A DNA stretch of 64,000 bases from contig NW_008805104.1 of assembly GCF_000004825.1 (NCBI RefSeq), forward strand, positions 124,001-188,000, read 5' to 3'. Positions 47,284 to 60,652 of this stretch are shown piece after piece; position 1 is the first letter of the stretch; every line of letters starts with the position of its first letter. Source of the stretch: Heterostelium album PN500 (taxonomy: Eukaryota > Evosea > Eumycetozoa > Acytosteliales > Acytosteliaceae). The notes under the pieces were generated by a model. It was not told where the DNA came from. It saw nothing but the letters and a program-made list of their open reading frames with translations, and made no database searches. The translations under genes and the position numbers were made by a program.

Positions 47284-47644
47284 TTACAAATTAAATATTA
47301 TATTATTTAATTTGTAATAATAGATGTTGAAATTAACAATGAATAAGAATTTCGCACGTTTTTTTTTTTAAATGACAAATCATTCATTTCCTTTTATTTT
47401 TTTTTTTTTTGATTTTTTTTTTTAAATTTACAAATCAGGAATTAGTTGTTCATCAAACAAACATATTTATTGTTCCATTCTGTTATTTTATCTAACTAAA
47501 CTAATAGATTTTGAATTGTATTTTTATTTTTTATTTTAGTTAATTTACAAACCAGGAGGAGCAAGAAATTAGATCAAAAAATAACTCTTTTAAATTGAAC
47601 TAATATATCATTTGAAATTTATTTTAATATTATTTTGTTTTATT
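47284..47644. other. Intergenic, ATPAF1 promoter and lectin/TIG gene 3' end
   Basis: 361 AT-rich bases with long T runs (47360-47368, 47399-47410). No gene seen. Confidence 0.5.
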
Positions 47645-50600
47645 TTATTTATTTAATCCACTCATTTTAGATGATATGGATTTATTTTCTTGGTTTTCTT
47701 TTCTTTTCTTGTGGATTGTGTAACCTACGATGGTACCGACGACAGCAGCTGCGGCTGCGGCACCAATAGCAATACCAACGATTTGGCTGGTCGAGAGTTT
47801 CTTCTTTGATGAATTACAGATACTGCCTGATTTGTCTTTGGCATTACCGGTGAGAAGTAGCGAGAAATCCGGATCGATCTCTGCAGATCTCTCGTAGTTG
47901 GTCGGCGCGATGATCATTCCTACCAATGCCTTGGCTTTGGTCGATGTCGAAGTATCGTTGGATTCGAGAACTCTCGAGGTGGTAGCGAAAGTTTTGCCAT
48001 CGAGAATTACACTGTTTTGGAAACGTCCGTAGAGTGTTTGTCCATTGATTTGCAGTGAGATCGAACGGAGTGAGTTGTTCTCGTCGTATTCGTACGAGGT
48101 GTAGGAACATGTGTCTTTGCTCTCTTTGGTATCACCAAGAGTCGCTGAGAATACCAATTCCAGCTTATTGTAGAGTGCTGCGAAATTATATTTGGAGATC
48201 GAGGCAGAGTATTTGATGGCGCCCGGTGCCATCGTTGAGATTTGACCGGCAAACTCCACTGTGGTGGTGGCATTGAATGTATCGATGATGATACTCAAAA
48301 CGGTGGTGCCAACAACTGTTGTCTTGTAGACGAGACGTCTAGAGGTTGTCAGATTGGTTTGAGTCATTGTCCAGTTGCCCAATGGGTATTCCTTGACCAA
48401 GGCATCTCCATAGGTCAACTCACGAAGCGAGACAATATCGATCTTGATTTCCGAGTTGGTTTGGTCATTGGTTTGATTGGTGGATGGTTTCTCTGGGTCT
48501 GGGATAATTGGAGTGGTTGGTGGAACGTAGGTACCACCACAATCAGCGCCGCTATATCCTGGATGACATTGACACAACAGAGTTGTAGAGTTACAAAGAC
48601 CGTGACCACCACATACTGGATGACCTGGACATGATTTATATGGACCGGTTGTACCTGTAGTAGATGTTGTAATAGTTGGAATAGATGATCCTGTGATAGT
48701 AGAAGTGGTTGGACCGTCTACTTGTCCATTGGTAGTTGAAGTAGTTTCAGTGGTGGTTGCAGTTGTTGTTTGAGTGGTGGTTGGGGTGGAAGTTGGATTT
48801 GACGAGGTTGGGGTGGAAGTTGTTTGAGTGGTGGTTGGAGTGGAAGTAGTTGCAGTTGTTGCATCTCCAGTTGTTGCGGTTGAAGTAGCGGTTGAAGTAG
48901 CAGTCGCTGTAGCAGTTGCGGTTGTGATGGTAGGCACGGGTGTAGGTGTGGAAGGTGGAGTACATTTATTAGTTCCATTGATACGATAGGCAGAGAAAGA
49001 TGGATCGAATTGTGCGTACGATTCAAACACTGGGATGTTGACTGCAACCAAAGTCTTGAGATGTCCGTCCTTCGATGGCCAAATTGGATCGGACAACTCG
49101 ATAGCTGTCACTGACAACACTGACAAGTAACCATCTTTAATCAAACGGGTTGAGAATCTACCAGTAAAGATACCGAGCTTATTTTCAATGTCGAATGATA
49201 GCAAACGTTGTTGTCCATCGAGTGAATTGAACAGTGTTAGGTTGGAGACACTTGCTTCGTTACAATTCTCTAGGTTGACGGATGCGGGTGCATCGGCAAG
49301 GTAGATCAACTGCAGAGTATTTTGGAGACTATCGAAACGCCAGTTATTAACTTTTACATTCTGTTTGAAGGAATGAGTATCGACAGAGATTCTCTCACCT
49401 GCAAACTCGAATACTCTTCCATACTTGAGAGTGTAGGTATCGATTTCAATGGAGAATCGCGAGTTTGGATTTGGATTGACTTCAACACCAATCGATTTCT
49501 GAAGGATGTAGTCACCGACCTCTTGAGTTGAGACGACGGTAAAGCTGAGAGTGTCAGTTGGGATGGTACGCACGGTGACGAAACCAACCGTAACTTCACG
49601 AATGAATGCAAGTCCCGCTGTGAATACATCTTGGTCGATGGTAAAGACACCAGAGGTTGAGTTTACTTCTGGGAGCGGCACGGTGAGGTTGACTGCGGTG
49701 TGACAGAGTGCACCACCGAATCCGATGTTACAGCTGCACTGACCGTTGAAACAACGACCGTTGTTGGTACAGTTGTTCTGACAACTGATATCGTCGTAGG
49801 CAAAGATATTGGCGGTTGTTTTGATATTCGAGGAGAAGATCGACACTGGCAAGAGCGAGATCGATGGTTGAACGGTGGCATCGAAATCGCACTTCAACGA
49901 TTGCGAATCCATTACAATGACGTTGGTACATTCAACATCGGCAATATACACTGATAGTGGATCGTAGAAATTGGTACCGGCCATTGTAATGATAGCAGGC
50001 ACATTGAAAAGAGTACTCTTGATCATTCCAGTGGCGGTTGGACCATTCGATGAATAAACGGCAGATGCTACTTTACCATCGATGGTAACATTCAATTGTT
50101 TGTTGAGGATGTTGGCAGCTGGTAAAGTACAAATAACACCGACATTGGAAATAGTCGATTTAAATACACAAACAGTAGTATTGATATTGACAGAGATTGG
50201 TGTTGCAGTACCATCAGCACGTCTTGTATTGAAATAATATCCACTAAAAAAAAAAAGGATTGTTAACAATTTTTTATGAATTTGAGTCAAATTCTTAACA
50301 ACTTACTTTATGGTAATATCACCACCTGTAATTGGTACTGAGATGATGGATGTGATGATTGGTGTTAGTTTGGCGTCGAAAGTTGGGGAGAGTTGGCTAT
50401 CTACTGAAACAGAGAATGGACCGTTTTGAGCAGACGATGGGATGTTGACTGTGAGAGCATGGTCACTGACACTGGCGATGGTGAACGATGGGAGTAATGT
50501 CACCTTGGCGATATCGCTACCAAAGTTATTACCGATGAATGTGAGTTGTTGACCTTTTTGGGTGGTCGATTGGATCACTGGTGGTTGGTAACCGAATGTG

Positions 50601-53600
50601 TTGATCGATGCTTTCAAACCTTCGATGTTAACGGTGACTGGGTAGTTGAGACCGGTGCCGGGTGGTGAGGTGACAATCACCAGAGTAGTATTGCCTGGGT
50701 TGGTGTACAAGATCGCAGAGCTTATGGTCTTGTTAAAGGTAACTGTGAAGCTGGTGTAGAGATTACCGAGTTTCAATGGATTCAAGTAGGAACCGTAAAT
50801 TGTGACACGTCCACCTTCTGTGAGGGATTGTGTTACCGAGGTGATGATTGGATAGAGTTGGACATAGAATTGAGTCGATTGTTTACCGTTACGATTGGAG
50901 ACGACATAGAGGTAGTCATTCATTGCGGTCAACGGTGCTTTGAATGTGATTTGATCGTTGGCGATTGAGAGTAGAGTGGTGATGTTATTACCACCAAATA
51001 CAACGGTGATCAACGATGCATTCGTTCCAAATTGGTCACCGGTAATGGTGATGGTGTTGTCAACTGAGACATCGACTCTGTTGATGAGAGGTGATCCGTA
51101 GGTGAACAAAGTGGTGACCGATACACCATCGATGGTGATAACAACGGGAATGTCAATGGTGTTGGTTCCTTTCGATGCTGGAGCAATGCAAGTCATACGA
51201 GTCTGCTTGGCAATTGGATCGCTTGGTAGCATTTGAACGCTGGCACATTGTTCTTCGTTGGGGAAGAGAACTGTTGGATTGGTTGTCAAACCATCGTAAC
51301 GAATGTCATTCAAGAACAGTCCGTAGATAGTCAAGACACCTCCAGTTCTATCAACCGAGGAAACACCTTGGATGACAGGTGTCAACTTGTAGGAGTAGTT
51401 GTTTGATAGCTGACCGGATACCAATACTGATAGATTACCATTGAGTGAATTCCATGGGATTGAAGTTGTGGTTTGATTGTGGGAGACAGCGGATGGCGAG
51501 GAAGTGAGGTTGTTGAACAAAACAGAGGCGGTAAGACGTGATACACCGAAATTGGTACCGTTGACTTGGACTGTCGATGATGATTGGGTGACTGCTGATA
51601 CAGTTGGTGGTTGATAGGTGTAGGCAACGTAGTTGGATGCCAAGTCATCGCTGACATAGGTGAGTGTGTTAGTTGTTCCAGTTCCAGGACCCATCAAACA
51701 AGTTAGATTGTGAAGATCGAATGTTTGGAGTTGACAGATATAACCACCATACCAAATGTAGGAATTGACAAAGCTACCACCTTGTTTAACATTTCTAAAG
51801 TGATTACCGTAGACTGTGATCAATCCACCCGATGTTGGAATATTACTAACGACACTGGTGATCGCTGGTTGAATCTTTTGGTAGAGAACATTCGATTTGA
51901 GACCGTCAAGAATCAAGTAGATGTTACTGTTGTAACTGTCCTCGGGGATGATGAATTGTACTTTTTGCACTTGTTTATCGCCGTAGGAGTTGTATGGTAG
52001 AAGAATAGCGGTGTCGGTTGGCTCTCCAGCAGCGATATAGAGTGACATCATATCTAGTTGGAATCCAATGTTGGTACCGATGACGGTGAGTGTTTCATTC
52101 AATGGATTGAAAGCAGTCGATGCAATTACGGGTGGAATATAATTGTAGAATTGGTTGATTGTACTGTTACCAAGTTTAAAGACAAAGTCTTTAATACCGG
52201 TACCAGCAACAACATTACAAACGACTTGAAGATTAACTTTTTGAATTTGAGGATTGGCGCAAACAGTACCACCGATTGTGACACTCAGTGTTTGTGGATT
52301 GGAGTTGGAATCGTTGATATTGAAGAATAGACCGTTGATTAATACTGGTCCACCAAAGATCGATGCCTGAGAGATTGTATCGATGACTGGAACGAGAGAG
52401 AGTGGAACAATGTTGGAATATTGACTGTCGACAATCACCTTGATGTAACCGTTGGTAAGACTGGTTGGGAGTGTTGCAAATATTCTCGATGGATTGGTAG
52501 CGAGTGAAGTAACCAAGAAGAGATTACCATTGATTTCCAAACGTACCTTTCCAGTGTCCGGACCAAAGTTGGCACCAAAGATAGTGAGAGTGTTTCTGTT
52601 TTGTGTGTAAGAGGAGATGGTTGGAGCTGGATATCCGAGTTGTAAAGTGTTACTAGCTCTACCGTCGATTGTTACTATGACATTCGAACTGACACCAGTA
52701 CCTGCAGTGGCAACACAGTGGATATAGGTGTAGTTGGTGTCGTATGAGAATTGCGGTGAGAGACATTGACGTCCACCAATAGCGATACTGCAACTGGTCT
52801 GAGTGTTATCGGTACGATACTGAGTGAGGAAACGACCTTTGAGAAGTACTGGACCACCCTCAGTGGTTGGAAGCATTGCCGGTGTAATTGACTCCAAGAA
52901 AGGCTGGTAGGTGAATGGGTACGATCCACTTTGTCCACCGACCGAAACAACGACACGACCGTTCTGTGCATAGACCGGTACGGTTGTAGTTAGGATTTGG
53001 GGATCGGTCAGTGTCATCGATGGAGTTGAATTGTATGGAACGTAGACGGTTGGAATGAATTGGGTGGTACCCATACTACGACCGACGATGGTAAGGAGAG
53101 TATCCTGTTGTTGGACATCTTCAATCGAGGGTGGCAAATAGGAGAATGTGGCGTTGGACGACGAGTTACCGGCGTTGACAACGAGCAGATGATTAGCACC
53201 GACACCTGGAGGGAGGACACAAGAGAGAACGGTATTCTCCACGAGAAGACGTGGATTTGCACACTCTTTGTCGTCGAGCGTCACGTGGATAGCAGACTCG
53301 TCAGCACCGAAACTGAAACCGTAGACAGTGATTGGACCACCGAGAGTGGAGATTGGCTTCACAGAGACAATGGTGGGTGGAGTGTATTCAACAGAGATAT
53401 TGTTGAAGGTGTAACCTTCGATGGTAACGGTGACATTGAAAGTGGTTAAGACACCTGGTGGAATGGGCAGACCGAGAGTACGCGAGTCGAGTACAGCGAT
53501 TGTTGCGTTCTGTGGGATTCCATTGATGGTGTACGATCTCTTGGTATACTTGAATCCAACGCTGCCACTTGAGAGCGGTACAATCACCATTCCACCGCCG

Positions 53601-55414
53601 GCGTCTATCAAGAAGGTTTGCGGTTGAATAACTGGACGACCTCCAAACTGGATGTAAGATCCACTAATGGCAGAGTTGTCGGTGACAGCCTGGTAGATGC
53701 CATTGTACATGGTACCTTGGTTCAGTAGTAAACCACCAGTGAAATTACTGGTACAGTAGAGCATGTTTGGAAGACAACGGTTGTTGTCTACACAAATCTG
53801 ACCGTCATATGGACCACCTCCGTTTCTAACTCTTACCATTCCATTGCCAAGACCGATGGTACCGAGGAAGACAGTACCGAAGCTACCGAATCCAAAGACA
53901 GAAGCAATGAGTGACTGTTGTTTGGCGGAATCAATGAGACCAGAGTAAGCAGTATTTCCATCCAATAGGTAATTGGCTTGAGCATCGATAATTGAATTTA
54001 AAACATTCTGAGAAGTACTAATTGAAGGTGAAAATTTAAGCATCTTTATATTTTCAGGATCATCTAAAATTTTATAGTTATTAATAAATTGGGTATCAAT
54101 AAATAACTATTTTAAATATTACTTACAGAATGGAATCTTTGTAGAGATAACATTTGGTGAAGTACCAACTTGAATTGCAATTGGATAAAGGAAAACCAAG
54201 TTGGTAACATAATGAGTGACAACACAGCTAATAACTTTGTGATCTTCAATGATCTTGACATAGGTACATGGGTTTGAAAGCAAACCGGTTGTAACTTTGA
54301 TAATTGATTTATCAACACCAAAGTTATCACCAACAATCGTAAGTAATGTATTGAGTTGGAATGTTGGATAAACTGATAAAGCAGCAGGTGCTATAATAAT
54401 TAGAAAAAAAAAAAATTAATATTATTAAAAATTAAGTTTATAAAATATTTATAATATTTACCTTTATATCTATAATTTGAAATATTAAAATCTGGTGTAA
54501 CCATCGTCGACAATAATAAAATTAAGACCGGTTCCCATCAATGGTGGCATTTGGAAAACGACTCTCTTGTAGTGGGCGTCTCTTGAAATGACAGTCAAAT
54601 TGACTGGGAGCATTCCATTCGGTATCAATGTGATATTTACAAAATCGACAACAAAGTTATCGAGATAACTCATTGTGACTTGAGCACCTTGAGTGTCGAC
54701 AGGTGGTACATACGGTTCTTTTGGATCCGACCATTCAACTAAATAGTACCAATAATTAGCAGTTGGTACAAATTGTGTATTTCTAAAAATATTTAATAAG
54801 ATAAATTGAATGTAATTAATAATTAATAAATAATTTTTAGTTATTAAAAAATTAATTAATATTATATTTTTACCTTAGTGTCATTTCATTTTTGCTAAAA
54901 TAAAGAAAATTTTCAGTTGGACTATCAGTTGGATATTGAGTGGTCCAGAATGAAAAGTAATTATATTGTCCAGAGGATTGAGTGAATAGTGTTTGGTTTA
55001 CTTCTGGACCGGACAGATAACGCCATTGGTCCCACTTGTCCATACGAGAACCGGAAATAAGTGCATTACCATATTGGGGTAGATATTGATTTACAAAAGC
55101 CAATTCTTCAATACTTGTAATAGTACCAAGATATCTAAAAAAAAAAAAAAATAATAATAATAAAAATAATAATTAATAATTATAAATAATTTAATAAATT
55201 TGTGATTTTTCTTCTATTTATTTATTTATACATACGGTAGAGCATTTCCAACTGTTTTCATTTTGGAAATTTTTTGTAAACAATCACTGATTGAGTTGGC
55301 AGCAGCCGGTATAAAATCATAATAATGTCCATTGTCATTGAATTTATATTGACCTTGAACTAATGATACAAATAATGATACAAACAATATTAATAAAAAA
55401 TAATTTCTATTCAT
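47645..55414 (-). CDS. Giant surface protein: C-type-lectin-like domain, IPT/TIG repeats, EGF modules, mucin stalk, transmembrane helix; one frameshift
   Basis: Minus-strand exons: 55236-55414, 54874-55134, 54462-54782, 54127-54390, 50307-54063 and 47645-50243, about 2,459 residues. Order: signal peptide (1-22); lectin-like domain (about 30-160: NALISGSRMDKWDQWRYLSG, GQYNYFSFW); many TIG repeats (to about 1,690), recognisable by TGGxLTIYG starts and Cys-x-GTG ends. EGF-1 follows (about 1744-1774: CTNNGRCFNGQCSCNIGFGG), then a Thr/Pro/Ala stalk (about 2020-2125), EGF-2 (about 2129-2164) and one membrane helix (about 2411-2434). The basic tail begins HKKRK. TIG plus EGF membrane proteins of dictyostelids include ComC-like and Tgr adhesion/recognition proteins; this is the nearest group, not a proven orthologue. 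In exon 3 the frame breaks at 54499-54505: VDDG is followed by a stop, while TPDFNISNYRYK continues one frame over to a good donor. Confidence 0.85.
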
Positions 55415-57742
55415 TTTTTTATTGATGTTGATTTATTTATTTATTTTTATTGTTTAAAAAAATAGATAAAAATAAATACAATCGACAAAAATATAAAAAA
55501 AAAAGTAAAGAGTAGAAAGTAGGTATTGAAAATGAAATGAACTCAAAAATCTAAAGAGCTACTATTTAAATCAATGGATAAACGATTCATCAAGATCAAA
55601 AAACCTTGATTTAATAAATAATTAGATTTCCAAAAAAAAAAAAAAAAAAAATTATAAATAAAAAAAAAACTCTATGGGATATGTAGGGGACCCTTTAGAA
55701 TAAGGCTATAGATAGTATCTAGATTCTTTGATAAGATTTCCCTATGAGGAACGCACAGTCCCTACCTCTGGAGGATCAGAAAAACAACCTCCACTACAAA
55801 AAAAATCATATCTTTGATATGAATTAAAGTAGTTTCGAAAAACCAAACACAAAAAAAAAAAAAAAATATCGATGTTTCGAATCGAAACCAAACAAAAACA
55901 AAAAAAAAAAAACTAAACACAAACTCAACAACTCTGGAATCATCAATAAAAAAAGAATAATCGAGTTGTTTTTTCCAACCTTGTTTATGAGACTATACTT
56001 AATAATGGGGCAATTAAATTGCGTTGGAATCATTTCCTGGCAAACGTTAGAGTGTACTCCATCCGTTAAAACAAATGTGTGTGATTATCATACTGTTGTT
56101 GACAAGTTTGGTTTATTAATTATTTAATTTTGTGACTTGTCAAATTTAAAACACAAAAAAAACAAAAACTTTGTGTGAAAAAGGACATCATTATTGTCTC
56201 CTTTGAATTGTCCTAGGGTTTACAAGATCAGATCTAGATTCGCACAAAATAATTGAAAAAAAACAAAATCTGAAAATGTGTTTTTTTGTTGGACGGTTTG
56301 GGTGCCCAAACCATCTTTTTTTGTTGACCACATCAAATGTGATTTTTGAGTAAATGGCAAGATTTTTTTCCAAAAAAACAAAACACATTAAACAAACTAG
56401 TTTAAAGTGTAACTGGCGTGTCTTAAAAATAGGATGTAGTTAATGAAACTATAAAAAAAAAAAAACGGAACAGGATATAAATGATATAAATATGATTATA
56501 TATAATATTTAGTAGATCATCTTAATTAACAACAAAAAAACAATAATAATATATTATAAAAAACTATAGATCTATCATAAAAAAAAAGATCATTTTTTGG
56601 TTTTAGATTTTCGGGTTGAGTGAGGGTTCATCTCCTAATTTTTAGTATATATTTTTTTTTATATGATCATTTATGTGGTTTTAGATATATGTTGTTAATA
56701 TATTCTAAACACTTTTTTTTTTTCGCAAAACCAACTTAAATCGGATATTATGTGGTTTTTCGCGTGAACTTTCATCAATCAATGAGTTATAGATTCTTTT
56801 TGCTTTTTTCTCCTTCTTCATGCCTGTTTTGTTAGAGTTAGATTGCTGCAACTTCAAAACAAAAAACACTAACTGGTGATGGATGAATGATCACTGTGAT
56901 TGATTCGATAGATAGATAGATAGGTGATGAGAAAGAAGTGAAAGATACAATGAAATTGACAACCCTGTGAATTGCGACATATTTAATATAGATTTAAACC
57001 AGTAAGTTAACTTACTTTGAACATTAAACTGGTTAAACTTGAAGTTGTAGTTGAGGTAAACTATAATTTAAACGAATTAGGTAAAAAGAAAGCAACCCAA
57101 CCACATTTTTCATTTTTATAGAGATAGTCAGTCGATAATCGATTCTTTGATGAAAATATCTACAAATTTTGATGCTTACAATTACTTTTCTTACTTTCGG
57201 GGCAATTGCTCGAAAACAATTATCTAGATAATACTGAATCTATTTACATTTTTTCGACTTGTTACATAATTACAAATTTAATATAACTTGAATTAACTTA
57301 AATAAACATTTATAAACATTCATTCATAATGTTTTTTAATTTATTTTTATTTTTTTTCCCACAAGTGTGTGGTTTGTATGTAAGTTTGATTGATTTTTGA
57401 TTTAAAAAGTGATGTAAAATATTGATATATATCACTCGATTCTTTTGATTTATTTAAAAATAAGAAAGCAATCAATAACTGAATCCAGAATATTCTAAAA
57501 ATTAAAGTTCAATTAAATTATTTATTAATAAAAAAAAAAAAAAAAAGAATTTGATTATTATTATTATTTTAAAATATATCTTTATCTAATTGAATATTCC
57601 AAATGGATCATAAATCATCTGACCAAACTACTTCTTTAAAATTTTGGTGAAAGCTATCAAAAAATTTTTTTTTAAAAAGTTCCTGATACTTTTATTTTTT
57701 CAAGTAAAGTAATAAATAAATATTATAATTTATAAATAGGTT
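55415..57742. other. 2.3 kb gene-poor stretch with palindromes
   Basis: No supported exon on either strand. The minus frame at 56191-56388 exists only because it crosses A-rich DNA and a palindrome. The stretch contains a perfect 18-base palindrome-like inverted repeat (56295-56312), A/T homopolymers and the promoter of the lectin/TIG gene at its left end. Confidence 0.5.
56295..56312. repeat. Short inverted repeat GGTTTGGG/CCCAAACC
   Basis: Two perfect 8-base arms separated by TG, GC-rich inside an AT-rich region. It could form a hairpin or be a dimer binding site. Confidence 0.75.
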
Positions 57743-60073
57743 TTATGATATTTTAAAATTTAGGTTGATTTCACATTTATGATTTTTACAGATGAAAGGT
57801 TTACAGTTTTCGCGGTTTGCATCATCGGATTCACAGGTCGGATCAGCACTCTTACAGTGAGCGGTTGGACAGGTCAGAGGATAGGGCGGTGGGTTGGTGT
57901 TGCAGTCGGTTTCGTCGAGACAACATCCTCCCATTCTAATGGGAATATTGTTACACTTTTTGGTCGAGTTGTTGCAAGAGTCGTACGTGCAGGCGTTGTC
58001 GTCGTTGCAACCGTGCGGTAGATACACACAGGTGTTGTCGGCGGTGCATACAGCAGCTGTGCAATCGGGACCGTCGACACAGTCGCTAGCGACACCGGTT
58101 CTGCAGCAGTTTGGAATCGGTGTGAACTGACACCGACTGGTGTCGCTACTGCAGCTGTCGAGTGTACACTCGTTGAAATCCTCACAGTACTCTGGCTTGT
58201 AGATACATTGGTGACTGGAACTATCGCATATCGCCACCGAACAAGTTTGTTTCGGACAGTCTTTAGCGGTGTTGCAGCAACCTTCGATCTGTTGGAATTG
58301 GCAGTTGTTAGTGGCGTTGTTACAGCTGTCTAGCGTACACTCGTTGTAGTCGTCGCAAAAGTTTGGCTTGAGAACACATTGGTTGTTGAGACACACCGCC
58401 GTAGTGCAAGAAGGACGACGATCGTTTTGTTTAACTTTACAATCGTTGACGTGGTTACAACATCCTTTGATACGAGTGAATTTACATGCGTGAGTCTCAC
58501 TGTCGCAGTGGTCAACAGTGCAGACGTCGTAGTCCTCGCAAGTCGGCTTGTATATACATTGATTGTTCTCGCAGGCCGCTGTCTCGCAAACGTTAGATTG
58601 TTCGTGTTGCTTGCAATCCGATAGCTCTCTGCAGCAATTCGGTATGGGATCGGCTTGACATTGGTTCAGCGTGTGATTGCACACGTCGTTCGTACAGATA
58701 TTGGAATCTTCACACACCATTGCTCTGTAGCTACACTGATGATTGACACACGTTGCTGTCGAACAAGGTGGTGCGCTACTAGAGCATTCCGAGTCGGAGT
58801 AGCAGCATCCCGCGATGTGTGTGAATGAACACTGGCGAGTGGTGTTGTCGCAATGGTCGAGTGTGCACACATTGTTATCCTCGCAATCCAGTTCCTTGTA
58901 GAAACATTGGTTCAGTTCACAATAGGTTGCCTGGCACGGTAGACTGTCTTTACAGTCGGATACGGTGTCACAGCAATTGGGAATAGCGATATTCTGACAG
59001 AGTCCGCTTGTCTTGTTGCAGCTGTCGTACGTGCATATTTTGGCGTCGGCACAATTGATCTCGTTGTAGACACACTGGTTATTCTCACAGGTCGGAGCAG
59101 TACAAGGATGAACAGCGGTACACTCTGACGCGCTATGACAACAATTGACAATGGGATCGTGTAGACAAGTATTGTTATCATTACTACAACTATCGAGTGT
59201 ACAGACATCGGAATCTGAACAATTGATCAGTTGGAAGACACATTGGTTGTCTTGGCAAGTGGCAGTGGAGCAAGCCGGACCGAAATCGCAATCGTCGACC
59301 GTCTGACAGCAGTTGGGAATCGGTGTATTCTCACATTGGTTGGTGATGTTAACACAGTGGTCGAGTGTACAGATATCGTCGTCGCCACAATCGATCTCGT
59401 CGTAGAAGCAGATGTTCGACTCGCATATTCCGAGCGAGCACGCCGGACCGTCGTTGCAATCGTCGTCACACGTGCACTCCAGGTTGAGCAGCTTGTTGAC
59501 GTTGCAACCCAGTATAGGTATGTGCACACACGTACCGTTGGCGCGACAGAAGTCCCACGTACAAATACTGTTGTCACGACACTCGAAGTGTTGCCGACAG
59601 CAGTTCTCATTGTCGTTGTTGGGACGCGTCTTGCATCGATTCTCCGAGCAGTAGCCGTCGTTACAGCTATCGCTCGGACAGTCGGAATCTTCATGACAAC
59701 ATACTATCAGCGGAATATACTCACACGATTCCGTTGCATTATTGTAGATATCCTCTGTGCATATATCACCATCATCGCACGACTCTAGTGGTTCATCGTC
59801 GACCGCAATCATCTTCTGTGGAAACTTCAGAGGATGACACCCTGCACCTCGACAAGTATACACCTCTGGACATGTTCCTCTAATAATACATTCAATACAT
59901 TCATATCTTTCTCCTATTATAATTTCATTTATTATTAAGTTATTCGATCCAATATTTAATAATAATAATAATAATAATTACCTACCATTTACTATTATAT
60001 TATTATCATTTTTATATATTAAAATTATTATTAAAAATGTAAAAACTAGATTTATAGATTTATATAACTTCAT
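57743..60073 (-). CDS. Secreted CTDC-repeat protein (extracellular-matrix type, EcmA/EcmB-like)
   Basis: Exon 1 (59986-60073) encodes a signal peptide, MKLYKSINLVFTFLIIILIY. A 72-base intron (GTAGGT...AATAG) follows, then exon 2 (57743-59913), for 752 residues. After a Cys-rich start (YECIECIIRGTCPEVYTCRG) come about ten tandem units of roughly 57 residues. Each has the form CC-x3-S(D/E)C ... CxxNxCxY ... CxDxxxCTxDxCxxxxxxC, i.e. pairs of the dictyostelid CTDC repeat (for example CDDYNECTLDSCNN). The last unit is degenerate and there is no membrane helix or anchor. In D. discoideum such proteins (EcmA, EcmB) build the slug sheath and stalk matrix through disulfides. The gene is locally much more GC-rich than its surroundings, as Cys/Asp codons require. 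Function as matrix protein is inferred from the family. Confidence 0.9.
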
Positions 60074-60604
60074 TGTGTACTAGTAGTTATAATAATAATA
60101 TATAATTTTTTTATTTATTTATTTGTTATTTTTAGATTTAATTTTAAATATATGATTCATTAACTATTGTAAGGTTATAACTAATGAGTTATTGTTAATT
60201 GATCTGGTATGGTTATTTGAATGATTCATCGTTTAAATATCGTACGATAGGTTTTCGGGGTTAACAATAACTCTACCTCCCCCTCCTCTACTACTATTTA
60301 CTACAACTGCACTTTGAAGTTTGTAGAGTTATTAGAATTTTAAATAAAATCGATTCCCCTGTCTCTTTGATTTCATTGTTTAAATGTATGATATGCTCTC
60401 TGCTCAAGACTCTCTACCTCTATAGTCACTCTTTCAAATTTATTGATTGATTGATTGATTAATAGATTGATTAATAGATAGATCACATGAATGTTTGTTT
60501 GATTGATTGATTGATTGATTGATCAAACATAAATATGAAAGGTGTGTGTTGGATTTATATATTGTTGTTACAAAAACTTACGATTACACAGTGACATTCA
60601 CCAG
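60074..60604. other. Intergenic with (GATT)n tracts
   Basis: Promoter side of the CTDC-repeat gene. GATT/GATA short tandem repeats occupy about 60443-60483 and 60499-60523. No exon seen. Confidence 0.5.
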
Positions 60605-60643
60605 GTGCACTCCTAAATAGAAGTAAGAAGAAGAAGAGTGCAC
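60605..60643. repeat. Hairpin: GTGCACTC ... GAGTGCAC with purine-rich loop
   Basis: Perfect 8-base arms 60605-60612 and 60636-60643 enclose a 23-base loop rich in AAG. It ends ten bases before the Met of the small-protein candidate, so it could be a leader hairpin of that transcript or a regulatory site. Confidence 0.6.
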
Positions 60644-60652
60644 ACTTTGAAC

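Noticed and set aside
50244-50290. Separate gene starting with a Met inside the intron, giving an 881-residue EGF protein
   Set aside because: The interval has proper donor and acceptor sites, and splicing restores a TIG-repeat start (GGDITINGYYFNT) across exons 5 and 6, so it belongs to the giant gene.
56191-56388. 65-codon minus frame in the 55.4-57.7 kb gap
   Set aside because: Crosses A-runs and a palindrome; no start context, motif or splice support.
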